Source: Methylocystis parvus OBBP
Lineage (GTDB): Bacteria; Pseudomonadota; Alphaproteobacteria; Rhizobiales; Beijerinckiaceae
Reading direction: 5' to 3'
DNA: 64,000 bases
Assembly (NCBI RefSeq): GCF_027571405.1
Contig: NZ_CP092968.1
Span: forward strand, 2,998,001 to 3,062,000
Positions 25,390 to 35,077 of this stretch are shown here, piece after piece. The translations under genes and the position numbers were made by a program. Positions within the stretch are counted from its first letter, which is position 1, and every line of letters begins with the position of its first letter. The notes beneath the pieces were generated by a model. It was given only the letters and a program-made list of their open reading frames with translations. It did no database searches and was not told the origin of the DNA.

Positions 25390-26304
25390 TTAGACGGTAT
25401 GCGCAGGCGCGAGACGGCATTCGCCGTCGCCACGCTCGATCTGGATAGTCGCGTGCTGGACGTCGAAACGGGCTTCGAGGTCGTGCGCGATCGCCATCAG
25501 GAATTTGTCGTCCGGTTCGGCGGACGGGCGCACGAGATGCGCGGTGAGCGCCGTTTCGGTCGTGCTCATCGCCCAAATGTGGAGATCATGGACGTCGGTC
25601 ACGCCGGGTAAGCTTGCCAAATACTCCTCCACTGCCGTTGGATCGACGCCGGCGGGGACGGCGTCCAGCGCGAGATTGAGCGCCTCGCGCATGAGTCCCC
25701 AACCATTCCAGACGATCAGGATGGCGACCGCGATGCTGACGGCGGGATCGAGCCACAGCCATCCAGTATGACCGATAAGGAGTGCGGCGACCACGACGCC
25801 GAGCGACACGGCGGCGTCTCCCGCCATATGCAAGAAAGCGCCTCTGATATTCAGATCATGCGCGCGGCCGCGAAGGAATAGCAGCGCCGTCGCGGTGTTG
25901 ATGACGATCGCGACGGACGCGACCCACAGCACCGTGCCGCTCGCGACGGCAGGGGCGCTGAAGAGACGCTCCACAGCTTCGAGGATCAGACCGCCTGTCG
26001 CAACGAGGAGGAGCGCGGCGTTGCCAAGCGCGGCCAAAATGGACGCGCGCCGATACCCATAGGTATGCGAAGCGCTTGGCCGCCGCGTCGCCAGCCACGA
26101 TCCGCCCCACGCCAGAAGCAATCCGAAAACATCTGAAAGGTTATGCACGCCGTCCGAAACGAGGGCGAGGGAGTTGGATTGATAGCCGAACGCCAGCTCC
26201 GCAATGACGAGCCCGAGATTGAGGGCCGTTCCGATCGCGAAGGCGGCGCCGAAGCTCGTCGGCGCGTGAGAATGGCCGTGGTCGTGTGGGTGATCGTGGG
26301 ACAC
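25390..26304 (-). CDS. Cation diffusion facilitator (CzcD/ZitB-type) metal exporter
   Basis: The protein exports divalent cations (usually Zn, also Co or Cd) in exchange for protons. A His-rich start (MSHDHPHDHGHSHAP) precedes six membrane segments. The metal sites are seen as SDGVHNLSDVFG (Asp-Gly-x-His-x-x-x-Asp) and MAGDAAVSLG (His-x-x-x-Asp type: FLHMAGDAA). A C-terminal cytoplasmic domain follows (DVHDLHIWAMSTTETALTAHL). Length 304 is normal. It converges on the receptor gene across a shared terminator and is separately transcribed. Confidence 0.95.
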   Translation of the reverse strand: MSHDHPHDHGHSHAPTSFGAAFAIGTALNLGLVIAELAFGYQSNSLALVSDGVHNLSDVFGLLLAWGGSWLATRRPSASHTYGYRRASILAALGNAALLLVATGGLILEAVERLFSAPAVASGTVLWVASVAIVINTATALLFLRGRAHDLNIRGAFLHMAGDAAVSLGVVVAALLIGHTGWLWLDPAVSIAVAILIVWNGWGLMREALNLALDAVPAGVDPTAVEEYLASLPGVTDVHDLHIWAMSTTETALTAHLVRPSAEPDDKFLMAIAHDLEARFDVQHATIQIERGDGECRLAPAHTV

Positions 26305-26361
26305 GTGGAAAATGCAGCGATGCTTCGAGCGTTTGGGATTTTTCAGGCGTCTCGCGGATTA

Positions 26362-26386
26362 GCGCCCGGGAGGAAATCCCGAGCGC
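26362..26386. other. Hairpin downstream of pntB
   Basis: A 10-base inverted repeat (gcgcccggga / tcccgagcgc, one mismatch) with a short loop lies between pntB and the CDF gene. There is no T-run on the minus strand after it, so it may only be a weak terminator or mRNA-stabilising structure. Confidence 0.4.
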
Positions 26387-26420
26387 TTCCTAATTCGTGA
26401 CGATGAGGGCTGCGCGCTTG

Positions 26421-27818
26421 TCAATGCGCCAGCGATTTTACGATCGCTTCGACGGTCTTTTTCGCGTCGCCGAACAGCATCATCGTGTTGGGACGGAAAA
26501 ACAGCTCGTTCTCGACGCCGGCATAGCCCGAGCCCATGCCGCGCTTGAGGAAGAGCACCGTCTTCGCCTTTTCGACGTCGAGGATCGGCATGCCGTAGAT
26601 CGCCGAGGACTTGTCCGTCTTGGCCGCCGGATTCGTCACGTCATTGGCGCCGATGACGAAGGCGACGTCGGCCTGTCCGAATTCGGAGTTGATGTCCTCC
26701 AGTTCGAAGACTTCGTCGTAAGGCACATTGGCTTCGGCGAGCAGCACGTTCATATGGCCGGGCATACGCCCCGCGACCGGATGGATGGCGTAGCTGATCT
26801 CCACGCCTTCCTTCTTCAGCAGGTCCGCCATTTCGCGTAGCGCATGCTGGGCCTGCGCCACCGCCATGCCGTAGCCCGGCACGATGATGATCTTGCCGGC
26901 GTTCTGCATGATGTAGGCGGCGTCCTCGGCCGAGCCCTGCTTGACGTTGCGCGTCTCCTTGGCGCCGCTCGGCCCAGCCGTCTCGCCGCCGAAGCCGCCG
27001 AGAATCACGCTGATGAAGCTGCGATTCATCCCCTTGCACATGATGTAGGAGAGGATGGCGCCCGAGGAGCCGACCAGCGCGCCGGTGATGATCAGCGCGA
27101 GATTGCCCAGCGTGAAGCCGATGCCCGCCGCCGCCCAGCCCGAATAGGAGTTGAGCATGGAGACGACGACCGGCATGTCGGCGCCGCCGATCGGGATGAT
27201 CAGCGTCACGCCGAGCGTGAAGGAGACGAGGATCAGGAGGAAGAGCCAGAAGCCGGATTCGGTCGAGACGAAAAGCAGGATCAGCGCGGCGAGCGCGACG
27301 CCGAGCATGATGTTGATCGTATGACGCTCGGGCAGCAGGATCGGCTTGCCGCTCATGCGCTCGGAGAGCTTGAGAAAGGCGATGATCGATCCCGTGAAGG
27401 TGATCGCGCCGATCGCCGCGCCGAGCGACATTTCGAACAGGCTGCCGCCTTCGATTTGGCCCGGCGCGCCGATGCCGAAGGCGTGCGGCGCGAAGAAGGC
27501 GCTGCCCGCGACGAGCACGGCGGCGAGGCCGACAAGCGAATGGAAGAAGGCGACGAGCTCCGGCATCGCCGTCATCGGAATGCGCTGCGCCACATAGGCG
27601 CCGGCGCCGCCGCCAGCCGCGGCGCCGACGATGATCAGCGCGAAGCCGGCGAGCGGGGGCAGATGCAGGAGCAGCGTCGTCGCCACGGCGACCGCCATGC
27701 CGATCATGCCGTAGCGATTGCCTTCGCGAGACGTGGCCGGTGAGGAGAGGCCGCGCAGCGCGAGAATGAACAACACGCCGGCGACGAGATAGAGGAGGGC
27801 TGCGAGATTGGCGCTCAT
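26421..27818 (-). CDS. pntB: NAD(P) transhydrogenase subunit beta
   Basis: PntB forms the membrane proton channel part and the NADP(H)-binding domain III of proton-translocating transhydrogenase, which makes NADPH from NADH. Several membrane helices fill residues 1-260, then domain III has the signature VPGYGMAVAQAQHALREM, GVEISYAIHPVAGRMPGHMNVLLAEANVPYDEV and FVIGANDVTNPAA. Length 465 is normal. It lies 4 bases after pntAB; the set is pntAA-pntAB-pntB on the minus strand. In methanotrophs NADPH demand for biosynthesis and for formaldehyde-linked enzymes gives it importance. Confidence 0.97.
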   Translation of the reverse strand: MSANLAALLYLVAGVLFILALRGLSSPATSREGNRYGMIGMAVAVATTLLLHLPPLAGFALIIVGAAAGGGAGAYVAQRIPMTAMPELVAFFHSLVGLAAVLVAGSAFFAPHAFGIGAPGQIEGGSLFEMSLGAAIGAITFTGSIIAFLKLSERMSGKPILLPERHTINIMLGVALAALILLFVSTESGFWLFLLILVSFTLGVTLIIPIGGADMPVVVSMLNSYSGWAAAGIGFTLGNLALIITGALVGSSGAILSYIMCKGMNRSFISVILGGFGGETAGPSGAKETRNVKQGSAEDAAYIMQNAGKIIIVPGYGMAVAQAQHALREMADLLKKEGVEISYAIHPVAGRMPGHMNVLLAEANVPYDEVFELEDINSEFGQADVAFVIGANDVTNPAAKTDKSSAIYGMPILDVEKAKTVLFLKRGMGSGYAGVENELFFRPNTMMLFGDAKKTVEAIVKSLAH

Positions 27819-27822
27819 GGCG

Positions 27823-28272
27823 TCAGCCCTTCTTCTTGTACATGGAAAGCATGCGTTCGGTGACGAGGAAGCCGCCGAATATGTTCACGCAGGCGAGCGT
27901 GAGCGCGATGAAGCCGAGCCAGCGCGCCCAGCCCGCGCCCGTATCGGCGACGCTCGCTTCCTCGACGCCCACGGAGAGCAGCGCGCCGACGACGATGACC
28001 GACGAGATGGCGTTGGTCACGGACATGAGCGGCGTATGCAGCGCCGGCGTCACCGACCAGACGACGTAATAGCCGACGAAAACCGCGAGAACGAAAATGG
28101 CGAGGCGGAAGACGATCGGATCGATCGCGCCGCCGCCGAGCCCGTGCGAGGCGGCGGCCGCCGCCGTTTGCGCGATCTGGTCCGAATATTGCTGCGCCTG
28201 ATCTGCGAGATGCCGGGCGGCCTCCGCCGCCGCCCGCGCCTTATCGAGCAATTGCTGCGTAGAGTCGGTCAT
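27823..28272 (-). CDS. pntAB: NAD(P) transhydrogenase subunit alpha, membrane part
   Basis: This is the small membrane fragment of the split alpha subunit (domain IIa). The 149 residues begin with a charged amphipathic stretch ([36 protein letters not shown]) longer than usual, then helices [47 protein letters not shown] and [25 protein letters not shown], with the family motif [12 protein letters not shown]. It sits between pntAA and pntB in the operon. Confidence 0.95.
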   Translation of the reverse strand: MTDSTQQLLDKARAAAEAARHLADQAQQYSDQIAQTAAAAASHGLGGGAIDPIVFRLAIFVLAVFVGYYVVWSVTPALHTPLMSVTNAISSVIVVGALLSVGVEEASVADTGAGWARWLGFIALTLACVNIFGGFLVTERMLSMYKKKG

Positions 28273-28308
28273 GGTTCGACGCCCTTCGTTTGAGGGATGC
28301 TATGCGGC

Positions 28309-29442
28309 TCAGGCCTTTTTGAAACGTTCGTCCGTAACGGCTCCGTCGCGCGTGAGCGCGGTCGCCTTCACGAGTTCGTCCTCCCAATCGATCGCGAGCC
28401 GCTTCGTCTCCTTCGAGATGAGCGTTTCGACGAAAGCGAGCAGGTTCTTCGCGTAGAGGCTCGAAGCGGTGGGCGCCATGCGGCCGGCGAGATTGAGCGC
28501 GCCGACGATCTTCACGCCGTTCTCGATCGCCGTTTCTCCGGGCCTGGTCAGCTCGCAATTGCCGCCGCGCTCGGCCGCAAGGTCGACGATCACAGAGCCC
28601 GCGCGCATCGAACGCACCATGTCGGCCGAGACGAGCCTGGGCGCCGGACGGCCGGGAATGAGCGCGGTGGTGATGACCACGTCCTGCTTGGCGATATGGC
28701 TCGCCGTCAGCTCCGCCTGCGCGGCCTGATATTCCTTCGACATCTCCTTGGCGTAGCCGCCGGCCGTCTGCGCCTGCTGGAATTCTTCGTTCTCCACGGC
28801 CAGGAATTTCGCCCCGAGAGACTCGACCTGCTCCTTGGTCGCCGGGCGCACGTCGGTCGCGGTGACGATCGCGCCGAGACGTTTCGCCGTCGCGATGGCC
28901 TGCAAGCCCGCGACGCCGACGCCCATGATGAAGACCTTGGCGGCGGGCACGGTGCCGGCGGCGGTCATCATCATCGGGAAGGAGCGGCCATATTCCGCCG
29001 CCGCCTCGATCACCGCGCGATAGCCCGCGAGATTGGCCTGCGAGGAGAGCACGTCCATGGATTGCGCGCGGGTAATGCGCGGCATGAACTCCATGGCGAA
29101 GGCGGTCGCGCCCGTTTTGGCGAGATCGGCCAGCGCCGCCTCGTTCCCGAACGGGTCCATGATGCAGATGAGGGCGAGGTTCTGCTTGGCGCCCGAAAGC
29201 TCCCCAACCGAGGGGCGGCGCACGCGCAGCGCGACGTCGGCGCCCGCGAGCGTCGTCGCCGCGTCCGGTCCGATCAGCGCGCCGGCGGCGGCGTAATCGG
29301 CGTCCGTTACGGCGGACCCGGCGCCGGCTCCGGACTGAACCGCGACTTCGGCGCCGAGATTGAGGAATTTCTTGACGGTTTCAGGCGTCGCCGCGACGCG
29401 CGGCTCGGCTTTGTCCGTTTCGGCCAATACGGCAATGCGCAT
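28309..29442 (-). CDS. pntAA: NAD(P) transhydrogenase subunit alpha, soluble part
   Basis: This is the NAD(H)-binding domain I of transhydrogenase in its split, soluble form. The alanine-dehydrogenase-like fold is seen through MRIAVLAETDKAEPRVAATPETVKKF, FAMEFMPRITRAQSMDVLSSQANLAGYRAVI, the Rossmann block FIMGVGVAGLQAIATAKRLGAIVTATDVRP, and ITTALIPGRPAPRLV. Length 377 is normal. It follows a small oxidase subunit IV gene on the same strand and precedes pntAB with a 36-base gap. Confidence 0.97.
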   Translation of the reverse strand: MRIAVLAETDKAEPRVAATPETVKKFLNLGAEVAVQSGAGAGSAVTDADYAAAGALIGPDAATTLAGADVALRVRRPSVGELSGAKQNLALICIMDPFGNEAALADLAKTGATAFAMEFMPRITRAQSMDVLSSQANLAGYRAVIEAAAEYGRSFPMMMTAAGTVPAAKVFIMGVGVAGLQAIATAKRLGAIVTATDVRPATKEQVESLGAKFLAVENEEFQQAQTAGGYAKEMSKEYQAAQAELTASHIAKQDVVITTALIPGRPAPRLVSADMVRSMRAGSVIVDLAAERGGNCELTRPGETAIENGVKIVGALNLAGRMAPTASSLYAKNLLAFVETLISKETKRLAIDWEDELVKATALTRDGAVTDERFKKA

Positions 29443-29523
29443 GACGAACTCCGGTTTCGAGAAACGAAAACCGTCGCCGTCACGGTGGCCCCTGACGGCT
29501 TGGCGTGAGGGGCTTGGATTTTC

Positions 29524-29670
29524 TTACCGCGCGAAGAGGAGATAGAGGGCGAGCAGCGTTATCGCCGACCCCGCCGCCGAGAACTTCAGCAGCCAGAGGA
29601 AACCGTTATACGTCTTTTCGTGTTCGGCCCAGTCGGCGTCGGTCGACGCCGACCCGCGATCGCTCGCCAT
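29524..29670 (-). CDS. aa3-type cytochrome c oxidase subunit IV, 48 residues
   Basis: A tiny membrane protein: a polar start (MASDRGSASTDADWAEHEKTY) and one membrane helix (GFLWLLKFSAAGSAITLLALYLLF) ending AR. The WAEHEKTYNGF motif and layout match the bacterial aa3 oxidase subunit IV family. It lies 81 bases upstream of pntAA on the same strand, a gene order I know from other Rhizobiales. Too short to be caught by length-limited gene finding, but composition and context support it well. Confidence 0.85.
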   Translation of the reverse strand: MASDRGSASTDADWAEHEKTYNGFLWLLKFSAAGSAITLLALYLLFAR

Positions 29671-30027
29671 CGGAATGCTCCCAGATCTTGGTTTGACGCG
29701 CGGTCAGACCCGCCGCGCATGAGCTCGATGCTAACCGAGCGCCGCGAATCCCGCAACGCCTCGAAGCGCGCGCTTTCGTCGCTCCCGCACAATGCGCCGG
29801 AAGCTTGGCGGCTCAATGACTTTGCGCATTCGGGCAGGCCCGGATCGCGCCTTGCGTTTCGCATCGGCGAGAGAAAATTCCCACGCTTTTGGCGAATCCT
29901 CGGGTGAAGCGGCCGCCAACTTTTATGGCGCTGAAAAAAATGGTGACGGGGGACGGCGAAGGGCGCGCAAAAGAAAAGCCCCGGGTCTTCCCCGGGGCTC
30001 TCCAATGTTCTGACGTTCGGCGGGGAC
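29671..30027. other. Non-coding gap between oxidase subunit IV gene and groEL
   Basis: In 357 bases the only feature I can support is the groEL terminator at 29971-29999. The rest must contain the promoter of the oxidase subunit IV/pnt operon; no clear -35/-10 pair stood out. The short open frames here are on the wrong strand or lack start signals. Confidence 0.5.
29971..29999 (-). terminator. groEL terminator
   Basis: On the minus strand agccccggg-gaaga-cccggggct is followed by tttctttt, a classic intrinsic terminator 28 bases after the groEL stop codon. Confidence 0.88.
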
Positions 30028-31674
<1,647 letters not shown>

Positions 31675-31712
31675 CTAAATTCTGGGGAGAAAGCGTTACA
31701 GGACGGGCCGAG

Positions 31713-32000
31713 TTATTCGACGATGCCCAGAATGTCGCTTTCCTTCATGATCAACAGGTCGTCGCCGTCGATCTTGACCTCGGTGCCCGACCATTTGCCG
31801 AAGAGCACGCGGTCGCCGGCCTTCACGTCGAGGGGAACGAGCTTGCCGCTCTCGTCGCGGGCGCCGGGGCCGACCGAGACCACCTTGCCCTCCTGGGGCT
31901 TCTCTTTGGCGGTGTCGGGGATGATGATGCCGCCCTTGGTCTTCTCTTCGCCTTCGATGCGCTTGACCACGATCCGGTCGTGCAGGGGACGGAACGCCAT
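31713..32000 (-). CDS. groES: Co-chaperonin GroES (10 kDa)
   Basis: GroES caps the GroEL ring. The 95 residues begin [35 protein letters not shown], with the mobile loop ([10 protein letters not shown]), then [12 protein letters not shown] and [18 protein letters not shown]. The start has aggaaag upstream. First gene of the groESL operon, directly downstream of the CIRCE operator. Confidence 0.98.
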   Translation of the reverse strand: MAFRPLHDRIVVKRIEGEEKTKGGIIIPDTAKEKPQEGKVVSVGPGARDESGKLVPLDVKAGDRVLFGKWSGTEVKIDGDDLLIMKESDILGIVE

Positions 32001-32066
32001 TGCAATCTTTCCTTTTCTGCGCGCCGGGCAGGGAAATCCGCCCGCCGCAAACCATAAGCGAAATTA

Positions 32067-32093
32067 TTGGCACTCTCTTGCGACGAGTGCCAA
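32067..32093. promoter_or_regulatory. CIRCE operator (HrcA site) for groESL
   Basis: TTGGCACTC - 9 bases - GAGTGCCAA is a perfect 9-9-9 inverted repeat and differs from the textbook TTAGCACTC form only by a compensated pair. It lies 67 bases upstream of the groES start, so HrcA repression of groESL is expected. Confidence 0.92.
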
Positions 32094-32254
32094 CAGCGCG
32101 TGGGAGATATGCCGGGACAGGGCGGATGTCAAGATTTTCGGCGGGCTCGCCCGCCAAGGAGAAGGCGCGGCGCTTGCGCTAGCCGCGCGCTGGCCCCCGA
32201 GGTAAGAAGACCTACGCCGCCCGAGGCGTCCGCAGCCATTCCCGGGACCTCCGC

Positions 32255-32776
32255 TTGCCCCCGATTTTCGCTTCGCCCCGCGCCTTGGGCCTCGTCGCCG
32301 CCATGCTGGCCGCCGTGCTGGACCAGTTTCACAAATATTGGATGCTGGACGTCTTCGGCATCGAGGCGCGCCAGCCCGTCACGCTGACTCCTTTTCTCGA
32401 CGTCGTTCTCTCATGGAATTACGGCGTCTCCTATTCGCTGTTCCCGGCGCATGAAGACGCCGGGCGCGCTCTGCTCCTCGCCGGCCAGGGTCTTATCGTC
32501 GCAGGCCTGTTCTGGTGGATGTGGCGGGCGCCGAACCGGCTGACGACGCTCGCGCTCGGCCTCGTCATTGGCGGCGCGCTCGGCAACGCCGCCGACCGTC
32601 TGACGCGGGGCGCCGTGGCCGACTTCTTCTATCTGCACACGACGCTGCCGGTCGGGCCGCTCGCAAATTACGTCTTCAACGTCGCCGACGTCGCCATTGC
32701 CGCGGGGGTGGCGCTGCTGCTGTTCGAGAGCCTCTTCGCGCCGGAGCCACCGGCCGAGGGCGCCGCAAAAGCGTAG
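32255..32776 (+). CDS. lspA: Lipoprotein signal peptidase (signal peptidase II)
   Basis: LspA cleaves lipoprotein signal peptides in the inner membrane. Four membrane helices are visible in 173 residues. The two catalytic Asp regions are seen: GGALGNAADRLTRGAVADFF and NYVFNVADVAIAAG. The N-terminal DQFHKYW block stands for the usual DQ-x-SK motif. The best start is TTG at 32255; no ATG lies upstream in frame, and the first internal ATG (32303) would cut the first helix. An exported protein gene and an M16 peptidase pair follow on the same strand. Confidence 0.93.
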   Translation: MPPIFASPRALGLVAAMLAAVLDQFHKYWMLDVFGIEARQPVTLTPFLDVVLSWNYGVSYSLFPAHEDAGRALLLAGQGLIVAGLFWWMWRAPNRLTTLALGLVIGGALGNAADRLTRGAVADFFYLHTTLPVGPLANYVFNVADVAIAAGVALLLFESLFAPEPPAEGAAKA

Positions 32777-32879
32777 GGCGCCACTAAATCGCCAATAAGT
32801 CGCGCACATTGTGAGCGTTGGACGAGCAGGACGGGGCGCGCGGGGATCTGCGCGCGGATTTGTGCAGGGAGTTTTGACG

Positions 32880-33590
32880 ATGAAGCTTGGACGGTCCTCG
32901 CGCCATGCGCTATGCGCCTTCGCCGGCCTTGCGGCGGCCTGCGCCGCGCCGGCTCAGGCGGCCGACGACAAGTCGACGCTGAGTTCGGTGGGCGAACTCG
33001 TCGGCTATTCTTCCGACCCTTCCGCCGACAAGATCGATTATAGCGAGCGTCCCAAGCTGGTCCTGCCGCCGCGTGCGGGCGACCTGCCGGCGCCGAGGGA
33101 AGACGCGAGCCGGCCCGACGGCTGGCCGACCGACATCGCCGCCGCGCGCCGGCGCAACACCGACCGTTACGCAAAGGTGGCCAATGCGCCGCCGGAGGAG
33201 GCGAAGAAGGGCCTGCTGGAGCGTATCCGCGGCCCCAAGCCGGATTACGCGCCCGGCACGGACGACGAACCCGGTTTCCTGCAGCGGGCGCTCAATGCGG
33301 GCGCGCGGTCGAGCACGCCCGTCATGGACGAGCCGCCGCGGCGCATGCTGTCAGAGCCGCCGTCGGGCTATCGCCGTCCGACGACCGATCTCGCCAAGAT
33401 CCGGGACGTCGATCCCAAGAAGAGCACGTCCTGGTGGAATCCGCTGACCTATATGGGCGGCAACGGCAATGATAGCGACCCCGTCGCCCAGACCGCCGGG
33501 ACGGCCCCCGCACAGCGGACGGCCGGCGGCAATGGCGGCGGGCTCTTCTCCGGCGCGATGCCGACTTTCCTCAGGGGCTCTGACAACTAA
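32880..33590 (+). CDS. Exported protein of unknown function, 236 residues
   Basis: A signal peptide (MKLGRSSRHALCAFAGLAAACAAPAQAA) is followed by a hydrophilic, Pro/Arg/Asp-rich and probably disordered mature protein. Blocks such as VGELVGYSSDPSADKIDYSERPKLVLPP and KGLLERIRGPKP recur in Rhizobiales proteins found between lspA and M16 peptidase genes. The ribosome binding site is agggag. It lies about 100 bases after lspA and 74 bases before the first M16 gene, so all may form one unit. Function unknown; an envelope role is a guess from context. Confidence 0.72.
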   Translation: MKLGRSSRHALCAFAGLAAACAAPAQAADDKSTLSSVGELVGYSSDPSADKIDYSERPKLVLPPRAGDLPAPREDASRPDGWPTDIAAARRRNTDRYAKVANAPPEEAKKGLLERIRGPKPDYAPGTDDEPGFLQRALNAGARSSTPVMDEPPRRMLSEPPSGYRRPTTDLAKIRDVDPKKSTSWWNPLTYMGGNGNDSDPVAQTAGTAPAQRTAGGNGGGLFSGAMPTFLRGSDN

Positions 33591-33664
33591 AGATTTTGGG
33601 CCTATATTGGGGACTAGGTTTTCCCAAATTTGGGCGGCGCGCCAGCCGCCAGAAAGGCCCGTTC

Positions 33665-34996
33665 ATGTCGTCTTCGCCAGCGTCGCCGACCGTTTCGCTC
33701 ACCCCGGGCGCGGCCGGCGACTCGGCGCGCGCGAGCGCCAACGTCTCGAATTTCAGGCTCGAAAACGGTCTCGAGATCGTGGTCATTCCGGACGCCCGCA
33801 CGCCCGTCGTCACCCATATGATCTGGTACAAGAACGGCTCCGCAGACGATCCGCTGGGCAAATCCGGCATCGCGCATTTCCTCGAACATCTGATGTTCAA
33901 GGGCACCAAGGATCATCCGCAGGGCGAGTTCTCCAATCTCGTCGCCGAACTCGGCGGCCAGGAGAACGCCTTCACGAGCTATGACTACACGGCCTATTTC
34001 CAGCGTATCGGCAAGGAGCATCTCGGCACGCTGATGGCGTTCGAGGCCGACCGCATGAGCAATCTCGTCCTCACCGACGAGGTGGTGACGCCCGAGCGCG
34101 ACGTGGTGCTCGAAGAGCGCCGCATGCGGACGGACAATGATCCCTCCTCGCAGCTCGACGAGGCGGTTCAGGCGGCGCTTTTCGCGCATCACCCTTACGG
34201 CACGCCGATCATCGGCTGGAACCACGAGATCGAGAGCCTCGACCGGGAGGACGCGCTCGCCTATTACAGCCGCTTCTATACGCCCGAGAACGCGATCCTC
34301 GTGGTCGCCGGCGACGTGGAGGCGGATGACGTGCTGGCGCTCGCAAAGGAGAGCTACGGCAAGATCCCGGCCCGCGCCGAGCCGCCGCGCCGCAACCGCA
34401 CCAAGGAGCCGCCGCATCGCGCGCATCGGCTCGTCTCGCTCTGCGACGAGAAGGTCGAGCAGCCGGCCCATGAGCGCGTCTTCCTCGTGCCCTCGTACAA
34501 GACCGCCGCGCCCGGCGAGGCCGAGGCGCTGGAGGCGCTCGCCTATATGCTCGGCGGCGGGGCCACCAGCGCGCTCTACGAGACGCTGGTCGTCGAGGAG
34601 AAGGTCTCGGTCGGCGCGGGGGCCTATTATCTCGGATCGGCGGTCGACGATACGCGGCTCTGGGTCTATGCGACCCCCGCGCCGGACGTCACGCTCGACG
34701 AGCTCGATCGGGCGATCGATCGCGTGATCAAGCGCTTCATCGAGGAGCCGATCGACGAGGCGCATCTTTCCCGCGCCAAGACGCGGCTCGTCGCCGACGC
34801 CGTCTACGCCCAGGACAGCCAGGCCTCCCTCGCCCGCTGGTACGGCGAGGCTTTGGCGACCGGGCTCACCATAGAAGACGTCGCCTCCTGGCCCGAGCGC
34901 GTCGAGGCGGTGACCGCGGCCGACGTGACCGCCGCCGCGAGAAAATGGCTCGACAAGCGTCGTTCCGTGACCGGCTTTCTGTTGCCTTGCGAATAG
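33665..34996 (+). CDS. M16 zinc peptidase, catalytic member of a split pair
   Basis: The M16 (insulinase/PqqL-type) zinc motif His-x-x-Glu-His is present at residues 71-75 (HFLEH in KSGIAHFLEHLMFKGT), with the downstream third ligand region VVTPERDVVLEERRMR. The N-terminal part (NVSNFRLENGLEIVVIPDARTPVVTHMIWYKNGS) is typical. The 443-residue length is that of half of a classic M16 enzyme. I chose the ATG at 33665. The next gene encodes a partner without the zinc motif. A processing peptidase in the periplasm or cytoplasm is likely; no signal peptide is evident. Confidence 0.92.
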   Translation: MSSSPASPTVSLTPGAAGDSARASANVSNFRLENGLEIVVIPDARTPVVTHMIWYKNGSADDPLGKSGIAHFLEHLMFKGTKDHPQGEFSNLVAELGGQENAFTSYDYTAYFQRIGKEHLGTLMAFEADRMSNLVLTDEVVTPERDVVLEERRMRTDNDPSSQLDEAVQAALFAHHPYGTPIIGWNHEIESLDREDALAYYSRFYTPENAILVVAGDVEADDVLALAKESYGKIPARAEPPRRNRTKEPPHRAHRLVSLCDEKVEQPAHERVFLVPSYKTAAPGEAEALEALAYMLGGGATSALYETLVVEEKVSVGAGAYYLGSAVDDTRLWVYATPAPDVTLDELDRAIDRVIKRFIEEPIDEAHLSRAKTRLVADAVYAQDSQASLARWYGEALATGLTIEDVASWPERVEAVTAADVTAAARKWLDKRRSVTGFLLPCE

Positions 34997-35066
34997 CGAA
35001 TTGCGAGTAGCGAATAGGAAGAGCTGCTCGCATTTCACGACTTGCTATTCGCCACTCGCCATTCGC
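34988..35066. repeat. Inverted gcgaatagcgaa-type repeat between the M16 genes
   Basis: The left part (gcgaatagcgaattgcgagt, continuing agcgaatag) and right part (ctattcgccactcgccattcgct) are imperfect inverted copies around a 26-base loop. Each part is itself made of 7-8-base units (gcgaatag). It fills most of the M16 intergenic gap and includes the stop codon of the first gene. Confidence 0.65.
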
Positions 35067-35077
35067 TAGGATCATTC

